Source: Bradyrhizobium genosp. L (GTDB taxonomy: Bacteria; Pseudomonadota; Alphaproteobacteria; Rhizobiales; Xanthobacteraceae). Taken from it: 64,000 nucleotides of DNA. A program made the translations under genes and the position numbers. The stretch covers positions 2,294,001 through 2,358,000 of the forward strand of contig NZ_CP061378.1 of the NCBI RefSeq assembly GCF_015624485.1. The letters run 5' to 3'. Shown in pieces: positions 52,471 through 61,269 of this stretch (position 1 is the first letter of the stretch; each line of letters starts with the position of its first letter). The notes below the pieces were generated by a model, which saw only the letters and a program-made list of their open reading frames with translations, ran no database searches and was not told where the DNA came from.

Positions 52471-53447
52471 GCCGCGGTCTCCGCCGGCTCGAACAGATGG
52501 CAGGCGACGGACTGCGTGCCCTGGCGGATCGGTTCGGGGCGCTCGACGCGGCAGCGGTCCAACGCGAAGGCGCAGCGCGGATTGAACGGGCAGCCCGGCG
52601 GGATCGCCGACAGCCGCGGCATCGAACCGGGGATCTGGACCAGGCGCTTGTCCTCGCCCGCAAGCGTCGGGATCGCGCCCATCAGGCCCTTCGCGTACGG
52701 ATGCAGCGGATTGCGCACCACCTCCTGCACCGGGCCGATCTCGGCAATGCGGCCGGAATACATCACCGCGACGCGGTCGCAGGTCTCGGCGATCACGCCC
52801 ATGTCGTGGGTGACCAGCATGACGGCCGTGCCGTGGTCGCGGCCGAGCCGCTTGATCAGCGCGATGATCTGCGCCTGCACGGAGACGTCGAGCGCGGTGG
52901 TCGGCTCGTCGGCGATGATCAATTCGGGCTCAGCGCAGATCGCGAGCGCGATGACGACGCGCTGGCGCATGCCGCCGGAGAATTCGTGCGGATAGCCGTC
53001 GATGCGCTTTTCCGGCGCGGGGATGCCGACTTCGGCGAGCAGGTCGATGGCGCGTTTTCGCGCGGCGGTTTCGCTGAGGCTGGTGTGAGTGCGGATGGTC
53101 TCGACGATCTGGTCGCCGATCCGGTACAGCGGGTTGAGGCTGGTCAGCGGATCCTGGAAGATCATGCCGATCCGTTTGCCCCTGATGCGGCGAATCTCCT
53201 CCGGCGGCAGATGGTCGATCCGCGTCCCCGACAGCTCGATCTCGCCGGCGGAAATGCGGCCGGGCGGATCGATCAGGCCGATCACGGCAAGGCCCGTGAC
53301 CGACTTGCCGGCGCCGGATTCACCGACCACGCCCAGCACCTCGCCCTTGGCAATGTCGAACGATACGCCGTTGATGGCGCGCAGGATCGCGCGGCGGGTG
53401 ACGAATTCCACCTCGAGATTGCGCACGGAGAGGACGGGCTTGCTCAT
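52467..53447 (-). CDS. Peptide ABC transporter ATP-binding protein (OppD/DppD family), transporter 1
   Basis: A 326-residue ATPase: Walker A GESGAGKSV, FQDPLTSLNPLYRIGDQ, signature FSGGMRQRVVIALAI, Walker B LIIADEPTTALD, and GCPFNPRCAFALDRC near the C-terminus. ATG 53447 (MSKPVLSVRNLEVEF) overlaps the OppC stop by four bases; a longer in-frame reading through the permease gene is spurious. Confidence 0.95.
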   Translation of the reverse strand: MSKPVLSVRNLEVEFVTRRAILRAINGVSFDIAKGEVLGVVGESGAGKSVTGLAVIGLIDPPGRISAGEIELSGTRIDHLPPEEIRRIRGKRIGMIFQDPLTSLNPLYRIGDQIVETIRTHTSLSETAARKRAIDLLAEVGIPAPEKRIDGYPHEFSGGMRQRVVIALAICAEPELIIADEPTTALDVSVQAQIIALIKRLGRDHGTAVMLVTHDMGVIAETCDRVAVMYSGRIAEIGPVQEVVRNPLHPYAKGLMGAIPTLAGEDKRLVQIPGSMPRLSAIPPGCPFNPRCAFALDRCRVERPEPIRQGTQSVACHLFEPAETAA

Positions 53448-54406
53448 CGGAGTTTTGGATTCAGCGCGTCGCGCAGCCAGTCGCCGAGCAGGTTGATGGA
53501 AAGGATCAGGCCCGCCAGCGCAATGCCCGGAAAGGCGACGATCCACCATTCGCCGGCGAACAGATAATTGTTGCCGATCCGGATCAGGGTGCCGAGCGAG
53601 GGCATGGTGTCGGGTAGGCCGACGCCGAGAAAGGACAGCGTCGCCTCGGTGATGATGGCAAGCGCAAGATTGATGGTGGCAATGACCAGGATTGGGCCCA
53701 TCGTGTTCGGCAGCACATGCCGCAGCATGATCTTCGGCGCGGGCAGGCCGATCAGCTGGGCGGCTGCCACATAGTCCTTGTTTTTCTCGACCATGACCGA
53801 GCCGCGCACCGTCCGGGCATAGCCCACCCAGAAACTGAGGCCGATCGAGATCACCAGCACCCCCAGCATGCTCCATTCGTCCAACCGGTTGCCGAGCATC
53901 GACTTGGCGATGCCATTGACCAGCAGCGCGATCAGGATCGCGGGGAAGGTGAGCTGGACGTCGGCAATCCGCATGATCACGCTGTCGACCGCACCGCCGA
54001 AATAGCCCGCGATCAGCCCGAGCGCGATGCCAAGCGCGCCGGCGAAGACCACGCCGGCCACGCCGACGGCGAGCGAGATGCGCAAGCCATAGAGGATGGC
54101 GGAGAACACGTCGCGACCTTGCTCGTCAGTGCCGAGCAGGAACGGGCTCTGGCCATCGGCGGTCCACAATGGCGGGATCCGCGAGTTGATCAGCTGCAGC
54201 TGCGACGGATCGAACGGGTTCTGCACCGCCAGCCACGAAGCAAAGATCGCGAGCAGGAAGAACAGCACCGTGATCGCGGCAGCCACCATGGTCAGCTTGG
54301 AGCGGCGGAACGAGTAGAAGACATCACTGTCGAGCGCACGCCTGAACCAGCCGATGGGCGCTCGTGGCTGGTCTTCGGCGCGATGGGGGACGACGGCGTC
54401 GGACAT
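53444..54406 (-). CDS. Peptide ABC transporter permease (OppC/DppC family), transporter 1
   Basis: A 320-residue permease with a polar N-terminal 35 residues, the landmarks FLLGTDEQGRDVFSAILYG and the EAA loop YVAAAQLIGLPAPKIMLRHVLPNT (quoted in part). It starts ten bases after OppB and overlaps OppD. Confidence 0.94.
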   Translation of the reverse strand: MSDAVVPHRAEDQPRAPIGWFRRALDSDVFYSFRRSKLTMVAAAITVLFFLLAIFASWLAVQNPFDPSQLQLINSRIPPLWTADGQSPFLLGTDEQGRDVFSAILYGLRISLAVGVAGVVFAGALGIALGLIAGYFGGAVDSVIMRIADVQLTFPAILIALLVNGIAKSMLGNRLDEWSMLGVLVISIGLSFWVGYARTVRGSVMVEKNKDYVAAAQLIGLPAPKIMLRHVLPNTMGPILVIATINLALAIITEATLSFLGVGLPDTMPSLGTLIRIGNNYLFAGEWWIVAFPGIALAGLILSINLLGDWLRDALNPKLR

Positions 54407-54416
54407 GGTCAGGTCC

Positions 54417-55397
54417 TCACGCCGCGCGGCCGACGGTCGACCGCAGCCGCGGATCGACGACGGTGTAGAGGATATCGACCACGAGATTGATGGTGACGAA
54501 GATCAGCGAGACCATCAGGAGATACGCGGCCATGATCGGGATATCGACATTCTGCACGGCCTGCACGAACAGAAGCCCCATGCCCGGCCACTGGAACACG
54601 GTTTCGGTGATGATCGAGAAAGCAATAACCGAGCCAAATTGCAGGCCGGCTACGGTGATGACCGGAACCAGCGTGTTCTTCAGCGCGTGGCCGAAATGGA
54701 TCGCGCGCGTGGTCAGGCCGCGGGCGCGGGCGAAGCGGATATAGTCGGTGCGCAGCACTTCCAGCATTTCGGCGCGCACCAGCCGCATGATCAGGGTCAT
54801 CTGGAACAGCCCGAGCGTGACCGCCGGCATGATGATCGCTTTCCAGCCGGAGACAGTGAGCAGCCCGGTCGACCACCAGCCGAGCTTCACCACCTCGCCA
54901 CGGCCAAACGAGGGCAGCCAGCCCAAGGTCACCGCGAACAGGTAGATCAAGAGGATGCCGATCAGGAAGGTCGGCAGCGAAATGCCGATCAGCGATACCG
55001 CCTGGAATAATCTGGCGAGGATGGTGTCACGCCGCAGCGCCGAATAAACCCCCATCAGGATGCCACACACCATCGCAAAGATCGTGGCGACGATCGCGAG
55101 CTCCAGCGTCGCCGGCATCCGCTCGGCGAGCAGCGAGGAGACCGGCAGGCGGAATTGATAGGAGACGCCGAACTTGAATTGCAGCGCATTGATGAAGTAG
55201 CGGCCGAACTGCACCAGCACGGGATCGTCGAGGCCGAGCGATTGCCGGATCGAGGCGCGCTCCGCAGCCGAGGTGTCGATCGAGACGATCTGGCTGACCG
55301 GATCGCCGGCGAAACGGAACATGGCGAACGCGATGACGCCCACGGCGACCATGACGCCGATCGCCTGCAGCACGCGACGAAGAGTGAAAGCGAGCAT
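54417..55397 (-). CDS. Peptide ABC transporter permease (OppB/DppB family), transporter 1
   Basis: A 326-residue permease with LRRVLQAIGVMVAVGVIAF at the N-terminus and the EAA loop YIRFARARGLTTRAIHFGHAL. It follows the binding-protein gene after about 100 bp, in the order SBP-B-C-D-F typical of peptide transporters. Confidence 0.94.
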   Translation of the reverse strand: MLAFTLRRVLQAIGVMVAVGVIAFAMFRFAGDPVSQIVSIDTSAAERASIRQSLGLDDPVLVQFGRYFINALQFKFGVSYQFRLPVSSLLAERMPATLELAIVATIFAMVCGILMGVYSALRRDTILARLFQAVSLIGISLPTFLIGILLIYLFAVTLGWLPSFGRGEVVKLGWWSTGLLTVSGWKAIIMPAVTLGLFQMTLIMRLVRAEMLEVLRTDYIRFARARGLTTRAIHFGHALKNTLVPVITVAGLQFGSVIAFSIITETVFQWPGMGLLFVQAVQNVDIPIMAAYLLMVSLIFVTINLVVDILYTVVDPRLRSTVGRAA

Positions 55398-55501
55398 CTC
55401 TACCTTTCACTGCATTTCAGCTTCGGTGCGCGACGTTGCGCAGCCGGGAAAACGCGAGGTCCCGGAAGCAGGGCTTCCGGGACCCAATTCGCAGCGACCA
55501 C

Positions 55502-57100
55502 TTACTCACCCTGTTTGGTCGCCCAGTAGAGCAGCACCTGGTTGTCGGCGCGCTGGACCAGCTTGACCTTTTTCGACACGCCCCACACCAGCGGTTGCTG
55601 GTGCAGCGGAATGTAGCCGTAGTCCTTGATCACGATGTCGTAGGCCTGCTTGATCAGCTGGTCGCGCTTGGCGGTGTCGCTCTCGACCAGGACCTTGTCG
55701 GTGAGCGCGTCGACTTCCTTGTTGCAATAGCCGCCGAGATTGGCCTCGCCGCGGGTCGAATCCTTCGGATCGTCGCGGCAGCCGAGGATGTCGTGCAGCA
55801 CGTTGTGCGAGTCAGACGTCGCGGGCGTCCAGCCCAGCATGAAGAACGAGGTCTGGTAGCCGCCGGGCTTCAGCACCTTGGCGAAATACTGCGCCTTCGG
55901 CTGCGCCAAGAGGTTCACCTTGACGCCGATGCGGGCCAGCATGCCGACCACCGCCTGGCAGATCGCGGCGTCGTTGACGTAGCGGTCGTTCGGGCAGTCC
56001 ATGGTGACTTCGAAGCCGTTCGGATAGCCGGCCTCGGTGAGCAGCTTCTTGGCGGCGTCCGGATCGGCCTTTGGCCGGACGAAGTCCTTCGACAGCGGAT
56101 AGAGCTCGGGCGCGATCATCAGCGCCGAGGGCGTCGACATGCCGCGCATGACCCGGGTCTTGATCAGGTCGACGTCGATCGCCTTGTAAAAGGCTTCGCG
56201 GACCTTGATGTCCTTGAACGGATTCTTGCCCTTGACGTTGGAATAGAGCAGCTCGTCGCGCGTCACATCCATCCCGATGAAGATGGTGCGGATCTCAGGC
56301 GCGGTCATGACGGTGGCGACGCCGCTCGAATTGACGCGCTGGATGTCCTGCAGCGGAACCGGCTCGATGACGTCGACCTCGCCCGAGAGCAGCGCGGCGA
56401 CGCGGGTGGCGTCAGAGCCGATCGAGGTGAAGATGATCTCCTTCAGATTATGCTCGGGCTTGCGCCAATAGCCCGGAAACACCTTGAACACCGTCTTCAC
56501 GCCGGGCTGATGGCTCTCGATCGTGAAGGGACCGGTGCCGTTCTCGTGCAGCGCCGCGTAGCTCGGCGTGGTTGCGGAGGCCGGCGTCGGTGCGACGGCG
56601 TTGTTCTCCTCGCACCACTTCTTGTCCATGATGTACCAGCTATCCCATTGCGAGGTCAGGATGGGATTGGGCGAATCCAGCGTCACGTCGACGGTGTAGT
56701 CGTCGACCTTGGTGAACTTGGCGTCGGCCGGGACGTTGCTGAGGAAGTTGGAGCCCTTGGCGCGGACGCGATCGGCGGAGAACAGCACGTCGTCGGCGGT
56801 GAAGGGATCGCCATTATGGAATTTGACGCCCTTGCGCAGGTGGAAGCGCCATTTGGTCGGGCTCAGATTCTCCCAGCTTTCCGCCAGCGCCGGGATGATC
56901 TTCAGGTCCTTGTCGCGCGCGGTCAGGCCTTCATAGACATGCGCGTGGTGCGCGATCGTGGTGGTTTCCTTCAGCGTATAGGGATCCAGCGATTTGAGCT
57001 CGCCCTGGTTGGCGTAACGCAAGGTTTGGGCGGATGCCGGCAACGCAAAGGCAACCAACGCGGCGGCCGTCGCCGCAAACGAACTCCAACGTACCGACAT
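55502..57100 (-). CDS. Peptide ABC transporter substrate-binding protein (SBP_bac_5), transporter 1
   Basis: A 532-residue periplasmic protein with signal peptide (FAATAAALVAFALPASAQ, cleavage after ASA near residue 24) and family blocks LRYANQGELKSLDPYTLKE, FHLRKGVKFHNGDPFTADDV, VREAFYKAIDVDLIKTRVM and GYPNGFEVTMDCPNDRY. It heads the 14-kb minus-strand array. A GGCCGGT/ACCGGCC dyad lies just upstream. The ligand is presumably a peptide; specificity is not visible. Confidence 0.94.
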   Translation of the reverse strand: MSVRWSSFAATAAALVAFALPASAQTLRYANQGELKSLDPYTLKETTTIAHHAHVYEGLTARDKDLKIIPALAESWENLSPTKWRFHLRKGVKFHNGDPFTADDVLFSADRVRAKGSNFLSNVPADAKFTKVDDYTVDVTLDSPNPILTSQWDSWYIMDKKWCEENNAVAPTPASATTPSYAALHENGTGPFTIESHQPGVKTVFKVFPGYWRKPEHNLKEIIFTSIGSDATRVAALLSGEVDVIEPVPLQDIQRVNSSGVATVMTAPEIRTIFIGMDVTRDELLYSNVKGKNPFKDIKVREAFYKAIDVDLIKTRVMRGMSTPSALMIAPELYPLSKDFVRPKADPDAAKKLLTEAGYPNGFEVTMDCPNDRYVNDAAICQAVVGMLARIGVKVNLLAQPKAQYFAKVLKPGGYQTSFFMLGWTPATSDSHNVLHDILGCRDDPKDSTRGEANLGGYCNKEVDALTDKVLVESDTAKRDQLIKQAYDIVIKDYGYIPLHQQPLVWGVSKKVKLVQRADNQVLLYWATKQGE

Positions 57101-57468
57101 ATATCGTGTCCCCGTTATTGTTGGCCGGTCACGCTCCGGCGCATTTTACCGGCCATGTTGCCAGAGTTTGCTGCCCGCGCAAGCGCGATTTCCCAAAGGG
57201 TTAATCGGTCCGCGCGCGGTGCAGCGCAACTGGATCGAGGATAGGCGTTCGGCCGGAGCGCGTGACATTCAACTTTCGGACTGCCGCGTCGGGCGGCCGC
57301 CGTGAAGCCCATCGCGCGATTCCGGGCCGTCTGCGGCCGAACGGGTTTGGTTGACCATAACGGATGATTGAGGCCGACTGAACTCCGGGCAGGGTCGGGG
57401 TCGCTTGCGTTGCTCGCCCTGTCGCGGTGATACTGTCGGGCGGGTCAGGCGCATTTGAGGAGGCGGAT
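57101..57468. other. 368-bp divergent intergenic region
   Basis: Separates the minus-strand peptide transporter array from the plus-strand lipid-related run. It holds a perfect dyad GGCCGGT (57123-57129) / ACCGGCC (57148-57154) beside the binding-protein start, which could be an operator. A weak promoter-like TTGCGT (57405-57410) / GATACT (57429-57434) reads rightwards. No ORF or structured RNA was recognised. Confidence 0.4.
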
Positions 57469-57723
57469 ATGAAGGTCAACGTCGAGATAGATTGCACGCC
57501 CCTCGAAGCGCGGCAGTTCTTCGGCCTGCCGGACGTGGCGCCGATGCAGAACGCGGTCATGGACAAGCTGCAGCAGCAGATGCTGTCGAACATCGAGAAG
57601 GTCTCGCCCGAAGCCCTGATGCAGAGCTGGTTCACCTTCGATCCCAAGCTCGCCGAACGCTTCCAGGACATGTTCGTGACGATGGCCGGGCTCGGCGGCA
57701 TGGGCAAGAAGGGCGGGAAATAG
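57469..57723 (+). CDS. Small conserved protein (DUF6489-like)
   Basis: An 84-residue acidic-to-neutral protein (MKVNVEIDCTPLEARQFFGL at the start, a Gly/Lys-rich GGMGKKGGK end). I associate it with DUF6489, a small alphaproteobacterial family of unknown function often next to an alpha/beta hydrolase; this is from memory. GAGGAGG five bases upstream fixes the start. Its TAG shares a base with the GTG of the next gene, so the two are translationally coupled. Confidence 0.75.
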   Translation: MKVNVEIDCTPLEARQFFGLPDVAPMQNAVMDKLQQQMLSNIEKVSPEALMQSWFTFDPKLAERFQDMFVTMAGLGGMGKKGGK

Positions 57724-58523
57724 TGGCCGATATGGACGGGAGCGCCGATGGCAGCGGGCGCAGGCTGCGTCCGCCCGGCCTGTTCCTGATGCTGGCCGAA
57801 GCGCGCGGCGTGTTCGAGCTCAATTCGAGCCTGCTGCTGTCGCCGCTCCTGATGCAGGCGCCGAAGGGTGACGGCCATCCGGTGCTCGCACTGCCGGGCT
57901 TTCTGGCCAGCGATCTCTCGATGGCGCCGATGCGGCGCTACCTGAAGCAGCTCGGCTACGACGCCTATGCCTGGAACATGGGCCGCAATTTCGGCGGCAT
58001 CGCCTCCAGGCGCGATGCGCTGCGCGACCTCCTGAAGCGGGTCCACCAGGCATCCGGGCGCAAGGTCTCGATCGTCGGCTGGAGCCTCGGCGGCGTCTAT
58101 GCCCGCGACCTCGCGGTGCAGATGCCGGATCTGGTGCGCTCCGTCATCACGCTCGGCAGCCCGTTTGCCGACGATATCCGCGCCACCAACGCGACGCGGC
58201 TCTATGAGATACTGTCCGGCGAGGGCGTCGACGATATCCCCGAGGTCCGCGCGGCGATCGCCGGCGACATGCCGGTGCCGGCGACCTCGATCTATTCCCG
58301 CACCGACGGCATCGTGAACTGGCGGACCACCCAGTTGCGGCCCTCGGCCACCGCGGAGAACATCGAGGTGCATTTCGCCAGTCATATCGGCCTCGGCGTC
58401 AATCCCGCAGCGCTGTGGGCGATCGCCGACCGCCTGGCGCAGCCGGAGGGCGAATTCCGGCATTTTGAACGGTCGGGCCCCTTTGCCATTGCCTACGGGC
58501 CGGCAGAGCAGGCACTATCCTAG
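57723..58523 (+). CDS. Alpha/beta hydrolase, lipase-like
   Basis: A 266-residue serine hydrolase with the nucleophile elbow GWSLGG (Ser121) and the N-terminal block HPVLALPGFLASDLSMAPM (residues 52-70), resembling LipA/EstA-like and lecithin-cholesterol-acyltransferase-like lipases. Candidate Asp and His lie in SRTDGIVNW (about residue 198) and in the SHIGLGVNP block. Start GTG 57723 (TAGTG overlap) is chosen; ATG 57732 is possible. The adjacent WS/DGAT and P450 genes suggest lipid ester turnover. Confidence 0.83.
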   Translation: MADMDGSADGSGRRLRPPGLFLMLAEARGVFELNSSLLLSPLLMQAPKGDGHPVLALPGFLASDLSMAPMRRYLKQLGYDAYAWNMGRNFGGIASRRDALRDLLKRVHQASGRKVSIVGWSLGGVYARDLAVQMPDLVRSVITLGSPFADDIRATNATRLYEILSGEGVDDIPEVRAAIAGDMPVPATSIYSRTDGIVNWRTTQLRPSATAENIEVHFASHIGLGVNPAALWAIADRLAQPEGEFRHFERSGPFAIAYGPAEQALS

Positions 58524-58580
58524 CGAACGACGAGAAGCGCCGCCAAGGCGCCCGCGTGAGTTGACGATCGGGAGGAAATC

Positions 58581-60128
58581 ATGAGCGACGCCAAGAAGCT
58601 GTCCTCGCTGGACGCATCGTTTCTGTATCTGGAAACGCCGGAAATGCCGATGCATGTCGGCAGCATGGCGATCTTCCGCCTGCCCGACGGCTACAAGGGC
58701 GACTTCTTCGAGGAGTTCAAGGCGATGATCGCAGCAAGGCTGCACATCGCGCCGATCCTCAAAGCCCGCCTGCAGAAGGCGCCGCTCGACATCGACCATC
58801 CGTCCTGGGTCGAGGACGACCAGTTCGACATCGACCGCCACATCTTCCGCGCCAGCCTGCCCGCGCCGCGCGACCGCGCGACCCTGGAGCGTATCGTCGG
58901 CTGGATGCATGCCAAGCTGTTGAACCGCGCCCGCCCGCTCTGGGAGTTCTACGTGTTCGAGGGCATGAAGGACAACGAGATCGGGCTCTATTCCAAGATG
59001 CACCATGCCTGCATCGACGGCGGCGCGGGTGCGGCGCTGACCAGCATGATCTACGATGTGACGCCGGTGCCGCGCGAGATCGAGCCGCCGACCGCCAAGA
59101 AGGTGGCGCCGGAGCCGCGCGACATCGCCGCCAACCTGATCGATTCCTATCAGGCGCTCTGGACCCAGCCGTTCGACGCGGCCTCGGCGCCGAAGAGCCT
59201 CGAACTGCCGCGTTCCGGCAAGAGCGATCTCGGCTCGATCCTGTTCGACAACGCCATGTTCCAGATCGAGAGCGCGGTGAAGTTCGCCGGCGCCATGCCG
59301 ACCGTGCTCAAAAGCCTGTCCGAGGTCGTCACCAAGGTCGCCGATCCCCGCTCGCGCGAGAGCCTGCAGGCGATGGCTTCGCCGCCGACCATCCTCAACA
59401 AGGCGATCTCGTCGGAGCGCAGCTTTGCCGGCACCTCGATCTCGCTGTCGCGCGCCAAGGCGGTGGCGAAGGCATCCGGCGGCAAGCTCAACGACGTCGT
59501 GCTGGCGCTCGCCTCCGGCGTGGTGCGGCGCTATCTGATCAGCCAGGGCGCGCTGCCGAACAAGTCGATGACGGCCGGCGTGCCGATCTCGCTGCGCGAG
59601 GAAGGCAATGCCGATTCCAACAACCAGGTGTTCGGCATGATCTGCTCGATCGCGACCGACATCGAGGATCCCCGGAAGCGGCTCGAGACCATCATCGCGC
59701 AATCGACCAAGTCCAAGGAGATGTCGCATCCGCTGCGCGCCCTTATGCCGCAGGTCTCCAACGTCTCGATGCTGGGCGCGCCGATCCTGGTGCAGATCAT
59801 GGCGCTGCTCTACAGCCGCTCCGACCTCTCAAACGTGCTGCCGCCGGCGACCAACATCACGGTCTCCAACGTGCCGGGGCCGCGGCAGACGCTGTATGCC
59901 GCGGGTGCGGAGCTGCTGCATATCTTCCCGGTCTCGATCTCGACCCATGGCGTGGCGCTCAACATCACCGTGCAGAGCTACCGCGACCAGCTCGATTTCG
60001 GCTTCATCGTGGGCGCCAACATCATTCCCCACGTGCAGGTTTTGTGCGACATGCTTCCGCTCGAGTTCGATGCACTCGAGGCGGCGTTCGCGCCCCCGCC
60101 TGCCGACATCAAGGGCGCGGCCGAATAG
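58581..60128 (+). CDS. Wax ester synthase/diacylglycerol acyltransferase (WS/DGAT) family protein
   Basis: A 515-residue acyltransferase that would esterify fatty alcohols or diacylglycerol with acyl-CoA. The catalytic HHxxxDG motif is HHACIDG (residues 141-147), the PLW motif is in RPLWEFYVFEG (about 118-128), and the C-terminal domain has TNITVSNVPGPRQTLYAAGA, the NVPGP motif typical of this family. GGGAGGAAA precedes ATG 58581. Bacterial members store neutral lipids or make special esters. Context with a P450 and an epoxide hydrolase hints at a hydroxylated lipid acceptor. Confidence 0.94.
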   Translation: MSDAKKLSSLDASFLYLETPEMPMHVGSMAIFRLPDGYKGDFFEEFKAMIAARLHIAPILKARLQKAPLDIDHPSWVEDDQFDIDRHIFRASLPAPRDRATLERIVGWMHAKLLNRARPLWEFYVFEGMKDNEIGLYSKMHHACIDGGAGAALTSMIYDVTPVPREIEPPTAKKVAPEPRDIAANLIDSYQALWTQPFDAASAPKSLELPRSGKSDLGSILFDNAMFQIESAVKFAGAMPTVLKSLSEVVTKVADPRSRESLQAMASPPTILNKAISSERSFAGTSISLSRAKAVAKASGGKLNDVVLALASGVVRRYLISQGALPNKSMTAGVPISLREEGNADSNNQVFGMICSIATDIEDPRKRLETIIAQSTKSKEMSHPLRALMPQVSNVSMLGAPILVQIMALLYSRSDLSNVLPPATNITVSNVPGPRQTLYAAGAELLHIFPVSISTHGVALNITVQSYRDQLDFGFIVGANIIPHVQVLCDMLPLEFDALEAAFAPPPADIKGAAE

Positions 60129-60140
60129 GGGATTCTGGCC

Positions 60141-61133
60141 ATGATTGACATGCCGCCGCTGCAGTTCGCCGAGACCAACGGCATCCGCATGGGATTTTAC
60201 GAGGCGGGCCCGAAGACCGACGCGCCGCCGGTGGTGCTTTGCCACGGCTGGCCGGAGCTGGCGTTTTCCTGGCGCCACCAGATCAAGGCGCTGAGCGAGG
60301 CCGGCATCCGCGTGATCGCGCCCGATCAGCGCGGCTATGGCGCGACCGACCGGCCGGAGCCGGTCGAGGCCTATGACATGGAGCATCTGACCGCCGACCT
60401 CGTCGGCCTGCTCGATCATCTCAAGATCGACAAGGCGATCTTCGTCGGCCATGACTGGGGCGGCTTCGTCGTCTGGCAGATGCCGCTGCGGCACCCCGCG
60501 CGCGTCGCCGGCGTCGTCGGCGTCAACACCCCGCATTGGCCGCGCGCGCCGATCGACCCGATCGCGCTGTTCCGCCAGCGCTTCGGCGACCAGATGTACA
60601 TCGTCCAGTTCCAGGACCCCGCCCGCGGGCCCGACAAGATCTTCGGCAGCCGGGTCGAGCAGACCTTCGACGCCTTCATGCGCAAACCGCTGCCGCGGCC
60701 CGCGGAACAGCCGACCGAACCGGTGGCGGGGCTCGGCGCATCGCCGAAGACCAATTTGGCGTTTCCGCAGATGATCGCGGCCTATGACGCCAGGCATGAC
60801 GCGCGCACGCCGATCCTGTCGGCCGAGGAGAAGAAGGTGTTCGTCGACACCTATGCCAGGACCGGCTTCACCGGCGGCATCAACTGGTATCGCAACTTCA
60901 CCCGCAACTGGGAGCGCTCGGCGGGGCTCGACCACACCGTGCTGGTGCCGTCGCTGATGATCATGGCCGAGAACGACGCCGTGCTGCCGCCCTCGGCCGC
61001 CGACGGCATGGAGAAGCTGGTGCCGGATCTCGAGAAATACCTGGTCAGGGATAGCGGCCATTGGACGCAGCAGGAAAAGCCCGACGAAGTCAGCGCCAAG
61101 CTGATCGAGTGGCGTAGAAAGAAATTCGGCTAG
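60141..61133 (+). CDS. Alpha/beta hydrolase, epoxide hydrolase-like
   Basis: A 330-residue hydrolase with the epoxide hydrolase oxyanion motif HGWPE (residues 35-39), DQRGYGATDRP, and nucleophile elbow GHDWGG with Asp105 as nucleophile. The catalytic His is in DSGHWTQQEKPDEV, the usual place. A cap domain with IDPIALFRQRFGDQMYIVQFQ lies between. It would open epoxides to diols; a CYP102 enzyme that can epoxidise unsaturated lipids follows. It starts 12 bp after the acyltransferase, so both share a transcript. Confidence 0.92.
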   Translation: MIDMPPLQFAETNGIRMGFYEAGPKTDAPPVVLCHGWPELAFSWRHQIKALSEAGIRVIAPDQRGYGATDRPEPVEAYDMEHLTADLVGLLDHLKIDKAIFVGHDWGGFVVWQMPLRHPARVAGVVGVNTPHWPRAPIDPIALFRQRFGDQMYIVQFQDPARGPDKIFGSRVEQTFDAFMRKPLPRPAEQPTEPVAGLGASPKTNLAFPQMIAAYDARHDARTPILSAEEKKVFVDTYARTGFTGGINWYRNFTRNWERSAGLDHTVLVPSLMIMAENDAVLPPSAADGMEKLVPDLEKYLVRDSGHWTQQEKPDEVSAKLIEWRRKKFG

Positions 61134-61134
61134 A

Positions 61135-61242
61135 CGTCATCCTGAGGTGCGCGCCGGCTTCGGCGCGCCTCGAAGGATGAGAGGGACTGGAGCAAGTGGC
61201 CATCCTTCGAGACGCGCGCGTCGCGCGCTCCTCAGGATGACG
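61135..61242. repeat. Inverted repeat (CGTCATCCTGAGG family)
   Basis: CGTCATCCTGAGGTGCGCGC... pairs with ...GCGCTCCTCAGGATGACG; inner CTCGAAGGATG / CATCCTTCGAG arms also pair. It starts directly after the epoxide hydrolase stop and ends 27 bases before the CYP102 gene. Confidence 0.85.
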
Positions 61243-61269
61243 GCGGGTGGTGAGGGGGCAGTTTCGACA

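Noticed and set aside
53448..53876. N-terminal extension of OppD reading into the OppC gene
   Set aside because: The extension is a shadow of the OppC permease; ATG 53447 starts the canonical ATPase and overlaps the OppC stop by four bases.
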